In this document: piece by piece, positions 25,779 to 34,943 of the stretch
How the letters are laid out: each line of letters starts with the position of its first letter
Position numbering within the stretch: the stretch's first letter is position 1
From: Streptomyces sp. NBC_00377
GTDB taxonomy: Bacteria; Actinomycetota; Actinomycetes; Streptomycetales; Streptomycetaceae
DNA: 64,000 nucleotides
Direction: 5' to 3'
Assembly: GCF_036075115.1 (NCBI RefSeq)
Contig: NZ_CP107958.1
Location: 5,642,001 to 5,706,000, forward strand
Translations under genes and position numbers: made by a program
Notes under the pieces: generated by a model
What the model was told of the DNA's origin: nothing
Seen by the model: only the letters and a program-made list of their open reading frames with translations
The model's database searches: none

Positions 25779-27101
25779 ATGGAACGGATGGATCGTACGG
25801 AAGCGGAGCGGCCTGCCGGTACCGGGGCGGCGCGCGCGATGACCGTCTTCAGCGCCGCCGACGAGGAGAAGCGGCGCGGGGTGCGCCAGATGAAGCTCAC
25901 CGCGGCCGGGCTGCTGCTGTTCGTGGCTGTGGTCTACGTCCTCGCCGAGTGGGCCTCCCACCGGGGCGCGGGCCCCTGGGCGGGCTATGTGGCGGCCGCG
26001 GCGGAGGCGGGCATGGTCGGTGCGCTCGCCGACTGGTTCGCGGTCACGGCGCTGTTCCGTCACCCGCTCGGCCTGCCCATCCCGCACACGGCGATCATTC
26101 CGAACAAGAAGGACCAGCTGGGCGTCTCGCTGGGCGAGTTCGTCGGGGAGAACTTCCTCTCCGAGGACGTCGTACGGCAGCGGCTGCGCTCGGTCGGCAT
26201 CGGCACCCGGCTGGGTGCGTGGCTCGCCGAACCGGAGCACGCCGACCGGGTGACGGCGGAGCTGGCGACGGCGCTGCGCGGGGCGCTCACGGTCCTGCGC
26301 GACTCTGATGTGCAGGCCGTGGTGGGGGAGGCGATCACGCGGCGCGCGGACGCGCAGGAGATCGCGCCGGGCATCGGCAAGATGCTGGAGAAGATCGTCG
26401 TGGACGGCGGTCACCGGCGGGCCGTGGACCTGGTGGTGGCCAGGGCGTACGACTGGCTGGTGCTGCACGGCGACTCGGTGATGGGCGCGGTGGAGGGCGG
26501 CGCCCCCGGCTGGACCCCCCGGTTCGTCGACAGGCGGATCGGTGAGCGCGTCTACAAGGAGCTGCTGCGGTTCTGCGCGGAGATGCGGGACATGCCGTCC
26601 CACCCGGCGCGGGGCGCTCTCGACCGGTTCCTCACCGATTTCGCCTCCGACCTCCAGTCCGACACGGACACCCGGGCGCGGGTGGAACGGCTCAAGGGCG
26701 AGGTGCTGGGCCGGGGCGAGGTGCAGGACCTGATCGCGTCCGCCTGGACCGCCGTCCGCTCCATGATGGTCGCGGCGGCGGAGGACGAACGCAGCGAGCT
26801 GCGGCTGCGCGTGCGGGCCTCGCTGCTGTCCCTGGGGGCCCGGATGGCGACCGAGCGCAAGGTCCAGGAGAAGGTGGACAGCTGGGTCGAGGGCGCTGCC
26901 GTGCACGTGGTGACGACGTACCGGCGGGAGATCACCTCCCTGATCACCGACACGGTCGCGGGCTGGGACGCCGAGCACACCACCCGCAAGATCGAGGCCA
27001 ACATCGGCCGCGACCTCCAGTTCATCCGGATCAACGGCACGGTGGTGGGTTCGCTCGCCGGACTGCTGATCTACACCGTGGCGCGGGCGCTCGGGGCTTG
27101 A
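25779..27101 (+). CDS. DUF445 family membrane protein
   Basis: A 440-residue protein. After a variable N-terminus come two membrane helices (LTAAGLLLFVAVVYVLAEWA and the AEAGMVGALADWFAVTALF region). The motif LADWFAVTALFRHPLGLPIP with HTAIIPNKKDQLG is the DUF445 signature. A long helical periplasmic or cytosolic region follows, then a C-terminal membrane helix (NGTVVGSLAGLLIYTVARAL). The function is unknown. Starts at 25779 or 25788 are equally possible. Confidence 0.9.
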   Translation: MERMDRTEAERPAGTGAARAMTVFSAADEEKRRGVRQMKLTAAGLLLFVAVVYVLAEWASHRGAGPWAGYVAAAAEAGMVGALADWFAVTALFRHPLGLPIPHTAIIPNKKDQLGVSLGEFVGENFLSEDVVRQRLRSVGIGTRLGAWLAEPEHADRVTAELATALRGALTVLRDSDVQAVVGEAITRRADAQEIAPGIGKMLEKIVVDGGHRRAVDLVVARAYDWLVLHGDSVMGAVEGGAPGWTPRFVDRRIGERVYKELLRFCAEMRDMPSHPARGALDRFLTDFASDLQSDTDTRARVERLKGEVLGRGEVQDLIASAWTAVRSMMVAAAEDERSELRLRVRASLLSLGARMATERKVQEKVDSWVEGAAVHVVTTYRREITSLITDTVAGWDAEHTTRKIEANIGRDLQFIRINGTVVGSLAGLLIYTVARALGA

Positions 27102-27166
27102 AAGCGCTGGTCGCGGGAACCCGACCGGCGTTCCGCTCGATGAGGAGCGTGCCGAGGAGGGAGCCC

Positions 27167-28684
27167 ATGACCAGCGCCGAAGCTGCCGTGCCGGCCGAGC
27201 CGGACCGCACGATCACCACTGACATCCCCGCCCGCCTCGACCGGCTGCCCTGGTCACGCTGGCACTGGACCATCGTCTTCGGACTCGGCACCGTATGGAT
27301 CCTGGACGGCCTCGAGGTCACGGTCGTGGGGAACATCGCCGCCCGGCTGTCGGAGCCGGGCAGCGGCCTGCCGATCACCTCGGGGCAGGTCACCGGCATC
27401 GCGGCCGCGCTGTACGTGGCCGGCGCCTGTGCCGGCGCCCTCTTCTGGGGCCGGCTGACCGACAAGTGGGGCCGCAAGAAGCTGTTCATGATCACCCTCG
27501 CGGTGTATCTGGCGGCCACCGCCCTGACCGCGGTCTCCTTCGACACCTGGTGGTTCCTGCTGTTCCGGTTCCTCACCGGCTTCGGCATCGGCGGCGAGTA
27601 CGCGGCCATCAACTCCGCGATCGACGAGCTGATCCCCGCGCAGTACCGGGGGCGGGTCGACCTGATGATCAACGGCAGCTTCTGGCTGGGCGCGGTCGGC
27701 GGTTCGCTGCTGTCGATCGTCGCGCTGAACACGGACATCTTCGCGGCGGACGTGGGCTGGCGGCTGACGTTCGCGCTGGGCGCGGTCCTCGCCCTGGTGA
27801 TCCTACTCGTGCGGCGGCACGTCCCGGAGAGCCCGCGCTGGCTGCTGATCCACGGCCGGGACCGGGAGGCCGAGGAGATCGTCTCCTCGATCGAGAAGCA
27901 GATCGAGGAGGACAAGGGAGAACGGCTGCCGCGGGCCGAGGGCGAACTCACGATCCACCAGCGCCGCAGCGTCTCCTTCATGGAGATCGCCCGCACGGTG
28001 TTCTCCGACTACCGGCGCCGTTCGATCCTCGGCTTCTCCCTCTTCATCGGGCAGGCGTTCCTCTACAACGCGATCACCTTCGGCTTCGGCGCGATCCTGA
28101 CCAAGTTCTTCGACGTGCCGAGCGGCAACACCGGCTACTACTTCGCCGTCATCGCGATCGGCAACTTCTGCGGCCCGCTGCTGCTGGGCAAGCTGTTCGA
28201 CACCGTCGGCCGACGGGTGATGATCTCCTCGACGTATCTGCTCTCCGGCGCGCTGCTGTTCGGTACGGCCTGGCTGTTCGACCAGGGCTCGCTGAACGCG
28301 ACGACGATGACCGCCTGCTGGTGCGCGGTGCTGTTCTTCGCGTCGGCGGGAGCGTCGAGCGCCTATCTGACGGTGTCCGAGGTCTTCCCGATGGAGACCC
28401 GCGCCATGTCCATCGCCTTCTTCTACGCCCTCGGCACCGCCGCCGGCGGCATCAGCGGCCCCCTGCTGTTCGCCAAGCTCACCGACACGGGCAAGGTCGG
28501 CGACACGGTTCTCGCCTTCTCCATCGGCGCGACCCTGATGTGCCTGGCGGGCCTGGTCGCGGCGTTCCTCGCGGTCAAGGCCGAGCGACGCTCCCTGGAG
28601 GACATCGCCAAGCCCCTGACGGCGGCGGCGGCGAAGGCACGCGAGGCGACGAAGGGAGACCGCTCGAGCAAGGCGACCGCCTGA
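27167..28684 (+). CDS. MFS transporter, sugar/metabolite porter type
   Basis: A 505-residue protein with 12 predicted membrane helices. The loop 2-3 motif is WGRLTDKWGRKKLFM, followed by FRFLTGFGIGGEYAAINSAI (sugar/aromatic-acid porter family), PESPRWLLIHGRDREAEEI in the central loop, and SEVFPMETRAMSIAFFYALG in the second half. This pattern is typical of the SP/AAHS families; the substrate is not readable. ATG at 27167 follows GAGGAGGG. It lies 66 bases after the DUF445 gene. Confidence 0.92.
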   Translation: MTSAEAAVPAEPDRTITTDIPARLDRLPWSRWHWTIVFGLGTVWILDGLEVTVVGNIAARLSEPGSGLPITSGQVTGIAAALYVAGACAGALFWGRLTDKWGRKKLFMITLAVYLAATALTAVSFDTWWFLLFRFLTGFGIGGEYAAINSAIDELIPAQYRGRVDLMINGSFWLGAVGGSLLSIVALNTDIFAADVGWRLTFALGAVLALVILLVRRHVPESPRWLLIHGRDREAEEIVSSIEKQIEEDKGERLPRAEGELTIHQRRSVSFMEIARTVFSDYRRRSILGFSLFIGQAFLYNAITFGFGAILTKFFDVPSGNTGYYFAVIAIGNFCGPLLLGKLFDTVGRRVMISSTYLLSGALLFGTAWLFDQGSLNATTMTACWCAVLFFASAGASSAYLTVSEVFPMETRAMSIAFFYALGTAAGGISGPLLFAKLTDTGKVGDTVLAFSIGATLMCLAGLVAAFLAVKAERRSLEDIAKPLTAAAAKAREATKGDRSSKATA

Positions 28685-28711
28685 GGCCCGCCGGCCGCGT
28701 CCCGGTGTCCC

Positions 28712-28960
28712 CTACCGCTCCTCGCCCCGGGCCCCCCGTCCCCGTCGGCGCAGCAGCAGGCCGCCGGCCAGTGCGGTGAGACCGGTGGTCGCGGTCCAGG
28801 CGGCGAGGTCGGTGGAACCGGTGGACGCGAGGCCGCCGCTCTTCGGGGCGGCGGCCTCCGCGCTGTCGTGACCCGTCGGGGCGGAGGTCCCGGCCAATCC
28901 GCCCGCTGCCGCGCCGGACGGGGTGCGGTTGCGGATGCACGCCAGGGAGACGGGCGGCAC
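28712..28960 (-). pseudogene. Remnant of a sortase-anchored surface protein (LASTG signal)
   Basis: The minus-strand frame ends GLASTGSTDLAAWTATTG, a ~15-residue hydrophobic segment (ALAGGLLL) and RRRGRGARGEER, which is a complete class E-type cell-wall sorting signal (LAxTG, hydrophobic helix, basic tail). Only about 45 unremarkable residues precede it, with no signal peptide, so a surface domain has been lost. Alternatively it is a very small intact protein, which I think less likely. The rest of 28685-29015 shows nothing else. Confidence 0.55.
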
Positions 28961-29015
28961 GGGGCTCCGACAGCGAAAACCTGGCCGGCTCCTCGTGACG
29001 CCGTCTCGGGTCCGG

Positions 29016-29465
29016 TCAGGCCCCGGTCGTCGACCCCGGCCGGACGATCATCAGGATCGTCACGGTCGCCCACAGCAGGTTGAACACTCCGGTGAACATG
29101 GCCAGTTGCACCGTCGTCTCGCGCGCACCGCCGCCCTCGACGAGCACCTCCTGCCGGGGCAGCACGAGGACGAGCAGCACACCCGCGGCCAGCACGGTCA
29201 GCACGATCGACGTGATCAGCCAGGGGTCGCCCATCACGCCCATCGAGCCCGCCGTGGCGAACCCGAAGACGGGGACGGCGAGGCCGACAGCCGCATACAC
29301 CTGGCAGATGCGGTGCAGCAGCCGGACGGTCTCGCCCGCGCGGGCGTCGTCCGGCGCGGCCAGAGCCCGGCGCGCGGCGGGCGGGAACATGCTGGCGGCG
29401 ACGGTGACGGGCCCGATCGCGACGATCGCGGCGAGGACGTGCACGGCGAGGAGGAACTTGGTCAC
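29016..29465 (-). CDS. Four-helix integral membrane protein, DUF2269-like
   Basis: A 149-residue membrane protein with four hydrophobic segments: FLLAVHVLAAIVAIGPVTVA, a second after RICQVYAAVGLAVPVFG, ITSIVLTVLAAGVLLVLVLP, and the C-terminal TGVFNLLWATVTILMIV. The first helix with His8 and the overall size fit the DUF2269 family of membrane proteins. No function is known. It is divergent from the GlxA regulator gene. Confidence 0.75.
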   Translation of the reverse strand: MTKFLLAVHVLAAIVAIGPVTVAASMFPPAARRALAAPDDARAGETVRLLHRICQVYAAVGLAVPVFGFATAGSMGVMGDPWLITSIVLTVLAAGVLLVLVLPRQEVLVEGGGARETTVQLAMFTGVFNLLWATVTILMIVRPGSTTGA

Positions 29466-29627
29466 CCCCCGACGCTAGGCGGCGAGGGTGACCCGCGGAA
29501 GCGGCGCAAATGCCAGAGGGCGACGGATTCCCGCCAGCGGTGGGGGCGGGGGTCGGGGCGGGGCCCGGGCGGGGGTGGCCAAGGGGGCCGGGGTGGCCGT
29601 GATCCGTCGTATGCCTACGCTTTTGCC

Positions 29628-30689
29628 ATGCACACCGTCGCCGTAGTGGCCCTGGACGGGGTCGTCCCGTTCGATCTGTCCGCCCCGATCGACACCTTCG
29701 GCTGGGCGCGGCTGCCCGACGGCCGCCCTGCCTACCGGGTCCGGGTCTGTTCGCCGTCCGACTCCGGGGAGGTGAGCGCGGGGGCGTTCACCGTCCGGGC
29801 GCCCCACGGGCTCGAGGCTCTGGCCGAGGCGGACACGATCATCCTGCCCGGGGTCGCGGACCCGCAGGACGCGTTGCCGATCCGCGTCGCCGAGGCCCTG
29901 CGGGACGCGGCGGCGAACGGCACCCGCATCGCCTCGGTCTGCGTCGGCGCGTTCCTGTTCGCCGCGACCGGCCTGCTGGACGGGCTGCGCGCGACGACGC
30001 ACTGGGCCGCGGCGCGTGACCTGGCCGAGCGCTACCCGAAGGTCACGGTCGACCCGAACGTCCTCTACGTCGACAACGGTCAGTTCCTCACCTCGGCGGG
30101 TGCCGCCGCGGCCCTCGACATGTGCCTGCACATGATCCGGGGCGACTACGGCTCGGCGGTCGCCGCCCAGACGGCCCGGATGTCGGTCATGCCGCTCGAA
30201 CGCGAGGGCGGCCAGGCCCAGTTCATCGTCCACGACCCACCGCCGACGCCCGCCGGGGCGACCCTCGAACCCGTGCTGGCCTGGCTGGAGGACAACTGCG
30301 GCCGGGAGGTGACGCTGGAACAGGTCGCCGCCCGGGCCGGCATGAGCATCCGCACCCTCAACCGCCGCTTCAGCGAGCAGACCGGGACGACACCGCTGCG
30401 CTGGCTGCACCGGGCGCGGGTGCGGCGCGCGCAGTACCTGCTGGAGTCGACGGCGTACCCGGTGGAACGCATCGCCGCGCAGGCGGGTTTCGGCTCCCCG
30501 ACGGCGTTCCGCGAGCGCTTCCGCAAGGTGGTGGGCACCAGCCCGCAGGGGTACCGGCGGGCGTTCCGGTCGGGGGAGATGGCGGTGGCCGGCGAAAAGG
30601 CCGGCGAAAAGGCCGGGGGAGCGGGCCCGGGAGCGGTCCCGCGCGTGGGCGGGGAGCGGGCCGGGGAGAGGCGGCAACCCGCCAGATGA
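29628..30689 (+). CDS. GlxA-type AraC-family transcriptional regulator
   Basis: A 353-residue regulator. Residues 1-170 form a DJ-1/PfpI-like domain (VAVVALDGVVPFDLSAPIDT, IASVCVGAFLFAATGLLDG with a Cys at the nucleophile-elbow position), and residues 215-320 a double helix-turn-helix (TLEQVAARAGMSIRTLNRRF; PVERIAAQAGFGSPTAFRER). The tail has a short GEKAGEKAGG repeat. The sensor domain usually binds a small ligand without catalysis. The neighbouring minus-strand membrane protein is a plausible target. ATG at 29628 is the natural start. Confidence 0.93.
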   Translation: MHTVAVVALDGVVPFDLSAPIDTFGWARLPDGRPAYRVRVCSPSDSGEVSAGAFTVRAPHGLEALAEADTIILPGVADPQDALPIRVAEALRDAAANGTRIASVCVGAFLFAATGLLDGLRATTHWAAARDLAERYPKVTVDPNVLYVDNGQFLTSAGAAAALDMCLHMIRGDYGSAVAAQTARMSVMPLEREGGQAQFIVHDPPPTPAGATLEPVLAWLEDNCGREVTLEQVAARAGMSIRTLNRRFSEQTGTTPLRWLHRARVRRAQYLLESTAYPVERIAAQAGFGSPTAFRERFRKVVGTSPQGYRRAFRSGEMAVAGEKAGEKAGGAGPGAVPRVGGERAGERRQPAR

Positions 30690-30762
30690 AGATCGTATAA
30701 GGTGACGCGCCGTGGCATGCGCAAACGCGTGAACCGCGGCACGTACTCGGGGGAGATCTCAC

Positions 30763-31563
30763 GTGAACACCGGCAGCCCGGTCCGCTCCGGCGCGCTCCG
30801 CGCCCTGCCCAGCCCGCTCGCCGTCGCCTCGGCCCTGGCCGAACCCTCCCGCGCCGACCGGGTGGACGACCCCACGGTGCGCGTCCTGGCCTGGGCCCGG
30901 ACGGCGGTGGGCCTGGCCGCGACGGTGTGGCTGGTCATGGCGTTCCCGCTGCGGGTGGGACGCGAGAAGTTCGTCATGGACAAACTCGAGGACTTGCTCA
31001 TCGGCTGCGGGATCACCTTCGCCACGGCCTTCGTCGCCGTGACGGCGTTCATCGCCACGGCCCGCTCACCGCTCGGCCGGGTGTACGCGCGTCGCCTGCT
31101 GGGCCCGCTGCTGACCGTGTTCGCGATCGCGCTCGGCACCGCGGTCTGCTGGTTCCTGGTCAGACTGCTGAAGGGCGAGATCATCACACCGTCCGACTTC
31201 GGCTACCACGGCATCCTCTTCGGCATCCTGCTCATCGTGGTGTTCGCCCTCGGCACCCTCGCCTGCGCCGCCGCGCTGCTGCTCGCGATCCCCGTCACCG
31301 TGCTGGCCCTGGTCTACGCCTTCAACTCCTGCTTCCGCCTGGGCGACGTCCACGACCTGCTGCCGGCCCTGATCTCACCGCTCCTGGTCTGGTCGCTTTT
31401 CGGCCTGGGCCTGCTGGACGACCCGGAGGTGGCCGCCCCACCGCTCGTCCTCTACGGCTTCCTGGTGGGCGGGCCGCTGTCCGTGACCCTGCTGTCGGTG
31501 TGGGAGGTGGCACGACTGCGCCGACGCCACGGGGTGACCCTGCGTTCGGCGCTGGGCCGGTAG
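30763..31563 (+). CDS. Polytopic membrane protein of unknown function, 266 aa
   Basis: A membrane protein with about six hydrophobic segments (VGLAATVWLVMAF, IGCGITFATAFVAVTAFI, LGPLLTVFAIALGTAVCWFL, GILLIVVFALGTLACAAALL, and two near the end). It has no transport or catalytic motif I recognise. The GTG start at 30763 follows GGGGGAGATCTCAC. A basic loop ARSPLGRVYARRLLG lies after the second helix. It stands alone. Confidence 0.75.
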   Translation: MNTGSPVRSGALRALPSPLAVASALAEPSRADRVDDPTVRVLAWARTAVGLAATVWLVMAFPLRVGREKFVMDKLEDLLIGCGITFATAFVAVTAFIATARSPLGRVYARRLLGPLLTVFAIALGTAVCWFLVRLLKGEIITPSDFGYHGILFGILLIVVFALGTLACAAALLLAIPVTVLALVYAFNSCFRLGDVHDLLPALISPLLVWSLFGLGLLDDPEVAAPPLVLYGFLVGGPLSVTLLSVWEVARLRRRHGVTLRSALGR

Positions 31564-31620
31564 CCCCAAGGGCCCCGACGCCGGGCGGCCCGGTGATCCG
31601 AGGGCCGAGTGCCCGGTGTG

Positions 31621-31923
31621 TCAGGAGCGGCGGTCGGCAACCGCCCAGGACGCGAGTGCGACCGCGCCCGCCACGCCGAACACCGACGGCCAGGCGCCCA
31701 CCTTCTTCGCGAGCGGATGCGACCCCGCGAACGCGGCGACGTACGCGGCGGTCAGCGCCCCCGCCGCCTTCCCGCCCGCCTGCCGGCGCCACTGCCGCGC
31801 CGCCGCGGCCCCCGCGACGGCGAGGACGGCCCCGCCCAGCGGCCGCTGCCTCGTCCACCGGGCCACCCCGTACCCGCCGACCAGCCCGCCCGCGGCGATC
31901 ACCGCGCTGGGAACCTTCGTCAT
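31621..31923 (-). CDS. Small membrane-associated hypothetical protein, 100 aa
   Basis: A 100-residue Ala/Gly-rich protein with two or three weakly hydrophobic segments (SAVIAAGGLVGGYGVARWT; AVLAVAGAAAARQWRR; FGVAGAVALASWAVADRRS). Arg residues flank the segments, as in small membrane proteins. It is typical of unnamed streptomycete genes. The ATG at 31923 lies in a region of normal codon use. No function is suggested. Confidence 0.6.
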   Translation of the reverse strand: MTKVPSAVIAAGGLVGGYGVARWTRQRPLGGAVLAVAGAAAARQWRRQAGGKAAGALTAAYVAAFAGSHPLAKKVGAWPSVFGVAGAVALASWAVADRRS

Positions 31924-32005
31924 GTCTGCCCGCCTTCTCGTCGGTCGGCATCGATCGCCCCGAGGCTAACCCGTGGACACACCCACCCCGAACCTGAGCC
32001 CCTGC

Positions 32006-32034
32006 TTGTCAACTTTCCTCTCGCGAGCTATATA
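32006..32034 (+). promoter_or_regulatory. Vegetative-type promoter of hsp20
   Basis: TTGTCA (32006-32011) and TATATA (32029-32034) are separated by 17 bases, a good match to the housekeeping sigma consensus, about 52 bases before the Hsp20 start. The spacer contains the palindrome CTCGCGAG (32019-32026), a possible operator. I do not see the HAIR (HspR) or CIRCE elements. Confidence 0.7.
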
Positions 32035-32085
32035 AGAAGGCGTGAGGCATCGCACTGACAGCGACTCTGGAAGGAGTGACCCGTG

Positions 32086-32532
32086 ATGCTCATGCGTACC
32101 GACCCGTTCCGTGAATTCGACCGACTCGCCCAGCAGTTCTTCGGCCCCGGCACGGGAAGCGGCACCGACCACCACCCCGCGGCGATGGCGATGGACGCCT
32201 ACCGCTCGGGCGACGACTTCCTCGTCCACTTCGACCTCCCCGGCATCGACCCGGAGACGATCGAACTCGACGTCGAACGCAACGTCCTCAACGTGCGCGC
32301 CGAGCGCCGTTCCCCCGCCCCCGAGGGAGCGGAGCTGATCGTCGCCGAGCGCCCGACGGGCACCTTCACCCGTCAGCTCTTCCTCGGCGAGACCCTCGAC
32401 ACGGAGCGCATCGACGCCTCGTACGAGGCCGGCGTACTGACCCTCCGCATCCCGGTGGCCGAACAGGCCAAGCCGCGCCGCATCCAGATCACGGGCGGCA
32501 CGAGGGGCGACCGCAGGCAACTGGGCGGATGA
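32086..32532 (+). CDS. Small heat-shock protein, Hsp20/alpha-crystallin family
   Basis: A 148-residue holdase chaperone starting [20 protein letters not shown], the usual start of actinobacterial Hsp18. The alpha-crystallin domain runs from about residue 45 ([32 protein letters not shown]) to the terminal [19 protein letters not shown], with the I-x-I/V type C-terminal anchor. GTG at 32083 is a possible start immediately before; AAGGAG lies upstream of both. In Streptomyces albus the homologue is heat-induced and repressed by RheA, but no rheA gene lies here. Confidence 0.93.
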   Translation: MLMRTDPFREFDRLAQQFFGPGTGSGTDHHPAAMAMDAYRSGDDFLVHFDLPGIDPETIELDVERNVLNVRAERRSPAPEGAELIVAERPTGTFTRQLFLGETLDTERIDASYEAGVLTLRIPVAEQAKPRRIQITGGTRGDRRQLGG

Positions 32533-32840
32533 CGGCTGCCTGACGCCTGAAGGGCTCGGGAGGGCAGAGGCTCGGGACAGACAAGGGCTCGGGAGAGCGC
32601 GGACGCGGACGCTCACAGCCCGCGGACACGGCGACGGCCCGCGGACGCAGCGACAGCTCGCGCCCGCCCTCCCGAGCCCGAGCTCGGGCCCAGGCGCAAG
32701 CTCAGACCCCGTCCGGGGCTCAGGCTCAGCCGAAGCCCCGAGCCCGCTCAGCCGAAGCCCCGAGCCCAGAGCCCTGAGCCCGCTCAGCCGAAGCCGCGAA
32801 CCCCGAGCCCCGAGCCCAGAGCCCGAGTTCGGGCCTACAG
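32533..32840. repeat. GC-rich repetitive intergenic region with imperfect tandem repeats
   Basis: No gene is seen between hsp20 and the convergent CU044_5270-type gene. The unit GCTCAGCCGAAGCCCCGAGC occurs at 32724 and 32746 and again, with changes, at 32782. Shorter words (CCCGAGCC, CAGAGCCC) recur between them. The words GCTCGGGAGGGC near 32556 and GCCCTCCCGAGC near 32668 are inverted repeats and could form a long hairpin serving as terminator for both genes. Confidence 0.55.
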
Positions 32841-34049
32841 CTAGCTTCGCTGGGCCCTGCGGCGCTCATCCGGCTCCTGTCCGCGCCGGTCGACGACCGC
32901 CCGTTCCAGCACCGCGCTCGTCTCGTAGACGGTCCCCGCCGCGGCCCGCCCGGTGTCCCGGCTGAAGACGGTGCGTACGCCGAGGTAGTCGAGGGTCCCG
33001 GGATCGAAGATCCACTCCGTGCGGGTGCCGTGCCGGGTGTCCTCACGGGCGATGGCGATGCCGTGCCTGCCGACGGCGTCCACGGCGTCGGGCACCTCGG
33101 TGACCCCGGGAACGCGGGCGGTGGCCCTGTAGAACGCGGCGGCCGTCGTGGGCGGCATGATCTGTTCACCGACGAGATCGCCGATCCGGTCGAAGACCGC
33201 CTGATCCCTGTCCTCCCCCTTCTCGACCGGGGTGTCGGCGTAGAGCAGCTTCAGCAGGGCGTCGGGATCGGTGGGCAGCGAGGCGAGCCAGGCGTAGGTG
33301 GGCCGGTGGAAGCCCGCAGGCACCGCCGAGTCCCCGGGATCCGTGCCGTCCGGCACGCCGACCTCGATCGGCCAGTCCTGCCCGTACTCGCGGATCAGCC
33401 CGACGTCGGTCACGGGCCCCTGCCGCTGCGACAACCACACCTGCCGCTCGTGCGGCTTCCCGAGCTTGACGGGCCCGTCGAAGACGCCTTCGTTCCCGGC
33501 CCCCGTGCTGCGCACGTACACGAACTGACCATCGCCCACTGCCTCGACGTCCGTCCGCAGGGCGACGGCGGCGATCCGCCCGAGGGTCGCGACAGCACCA
33601 GGGCTCCCCTCCGCCGTACTGCTCGCGCCGGGCCGCACCGGCGTACCGCCGCCGTCCCGCCCCGCACCGAGCCCGGCGGTGAGCCCTGCGGCCAGCGCGG
33701 CGGCGACGACACCTGCGACGAGAGCGGGCCGGGAGAACCGTCGGCCCCAGGACGGTGACGGCCCCCCGCCACCGGCGCGCCCGCGGACGCTCCCGTGGGC
33801 ACCACCGGCACCGCCACCACCAGCAGAAGCACCGGCACTTCCGGAATGTTCGGCACTTCCGGTACCTGCGGTACTGCCGGTGGTATGACCGGCGGTGTCC
33901 CTGTCGATGAGCTGCATCAGAACGTCCTTGTGATGGGAGCGACGCCCGGGAGGCAGCGCCTGCTCCGCGGGACCGGCGGGCAACAGCCCTTCCAGTTCCC
34001 GGAGTTCTTCGAGTCGCTCGCGCTCGGGTCCGACCGGAGTGGAGTTCAT
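32841..34049 (-). CDS. CU044_5270 family membrane protein, partner of an ECF sigma factor
   Basis: A 402-residue protein with a cytosolic N-terminal part (MNSTPVGPERERLEELRELE, GRRSHHKDVLMQLIDR), a low-complexity Gly/Ser/Thr linker, one membrane helix (PALVAGVVAAALAAGLTAGL) and an extracytoplasmic domain (AYAWLASLPTDPDALLKLLY-like; AFYRATARVPGVTEV; GTRTEWIFDPGTLDYLGVR). This is the layout of the CU044_5270 family, found next to sigma factor genes in Actinobacteria and likely to modulate them. Its ATG overlaps the sigma gene's stop (ATGA), so the two are co-translated. Confidence 0.85.
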   Translation of the reverse strand: MNSTPVGPERERLEELRELEGLLPAGPAEQALPPGRRSHHKDVLMQLIDRDTAGHTTGSTAGTGSAEHSGSAGASAGGGGAGGAHGSVRGRAGGGGPSPSWGRRFSRPALVAGVVAAALAAGLTAGLGAGRDGGGTPVRPGASSTAEGSPGAVATLGRIAAVALRTDVEAVGDGQFVYVRSTGAGNEGVFDGPVKLGKPHERQVWLSQRQGPVTDVGLIREYGQDWPIEVGVPDGTDPGDSAVPAGFHRPTYAWLASLPTDPDALLKLLYADTPVEKGEDRDQAVFDRIGDLVGEQIMPPTTAAAFYRATARVPGVTEVPDAVDAVGRHGIAIAREDTRHGTRTEWIFDPGTLDYLGVRTVFSRDTGRAAAGTVYETSAVLERAVVDRRGQEPDERRRAQRS

Positions 34050-34870
34050 CGGGCTTCCTCCTGAAGGGGCAGGACCGCGAACGCGGTCTCACTCTCTACC
34101 TCTCCGCGACGGGAGCGGGGTTCCGTACGCCGTCGCGGACCGGGCCGTCCCCCGGACGGACCGGTCCGCCCCGGCTCCCGTACGCCAGAGCCCTCGACGT
34201 GGGAGGCCGCGACGCCGGAGCCCCCGGGGCCGGAGCCCGCGACGCCGGACTCCCGTACACCGGACTCCCGTACGTCGTCCCGGTCGACGATCTCCCGCAG
34301 CCGGGCCCGGGCCCGGGACAGCCGCGACCGGACGGTCCCCACGGGCACCCCGAGCGCCTCCGCGGCCTGCGCGTAGTCGAGCCCACCCCACACGCACAGG
34401 GCGATGACCTCCCGCTCGTGCCGCCGCAACCGCCCGAGCACCCGCCGCACTTCGGCGAGCCGACGGGCGTCGTCGATCCGCCCGGCGACCTGCTCGGCGA
34501 AGTCGCCGACCATCGCGTCGGCATCGGCGCCGGCGACGGCCCGCCGGGCGAGAAAGGCGAGCCGTCGCCGAAGCCCCCGGTCGGCGTTGCGGGCCTTGTT
34601 GGTGGCGATCCCGAACAACCACGGCCGCAACGACCCACCCTCGACGGCCACTTCGCCCCGCCCCCGCCAGGCGGCGAGAAACGTGTCCGACATGACCTCC
34701 TCGGCCATGGACCAGTCCCCGGTCAGCCGGAGGGCGTGGTTGTACACGGCCGTCGCGTACGACTCGTAGAGCTCGGCGAACGCCGCCCGCTCCCCGCTCC
34801 GCACCCGCCCGCGCAACCGGTCGCCGTCATCGTCGTCCCCGGCCTCTGCGTTCTCTCTGATGGACCTCAC
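34046..34870 (-). CDS. RNA polymerase sigma factor, ECF (sigma-70 family)
   Basis: A 274-residue sigma factor. Region 2 is FAELYESYATAVYNHALRLT with WSMAEEVMSDTFLAAWRGR; region 4 is LRRHEREVIALCVWGGLDYA with ALGVPVGTVRSRLSRARARL. It carries an unusual ~75-residue C-terminal tail rich in Gly, Ser, Arg and Val with repeats (GVRESG, GSGVA). Expected partner is the downstream CU044_5270-type membrane protein, which would take the place of an anti-sigma factor. The frame starts at the ATG at 34870. Confidence 0.92.
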   Translation of the reverse strand: MRSIRENAEAGDDDDGDRLRGRVRSGERAAFAELYESYATAVYNHALRLTGDWSMAEEVMSDTFLAAWRGRGEVAVEGGSLRPWLFGIATNKARNADRGLRRRLAFLARRAVAGADADAMVGDFAEQVAGRIDDARRLAEVRRVLGRLRRHEREVIALCVWGGLDYAQAAEALGVPVGTVRSRLSRARARLREIVDRDDVRESGVRESGVAGSGPGGSGVAASHVEGSGVREPGRTGPSGGRPGPRRRTEPRSRRGEVESETAFAVLPLQEEAR

Positions 34871-34943
34871 ACCTCTACCTCTCCGGGCCGGAGGAGGCAG
34901 TTCCCGTGGCGTCGATCACAATCCCCGTACTGGGTCCAGAGGG

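Noticed and set aside
24146-26308. A 720-codon plus-strand frame
   Set aside because: It is antisense to the SGNH hydrolase and then overlaps the DUF445 gene in another frame; no motifs are visible.
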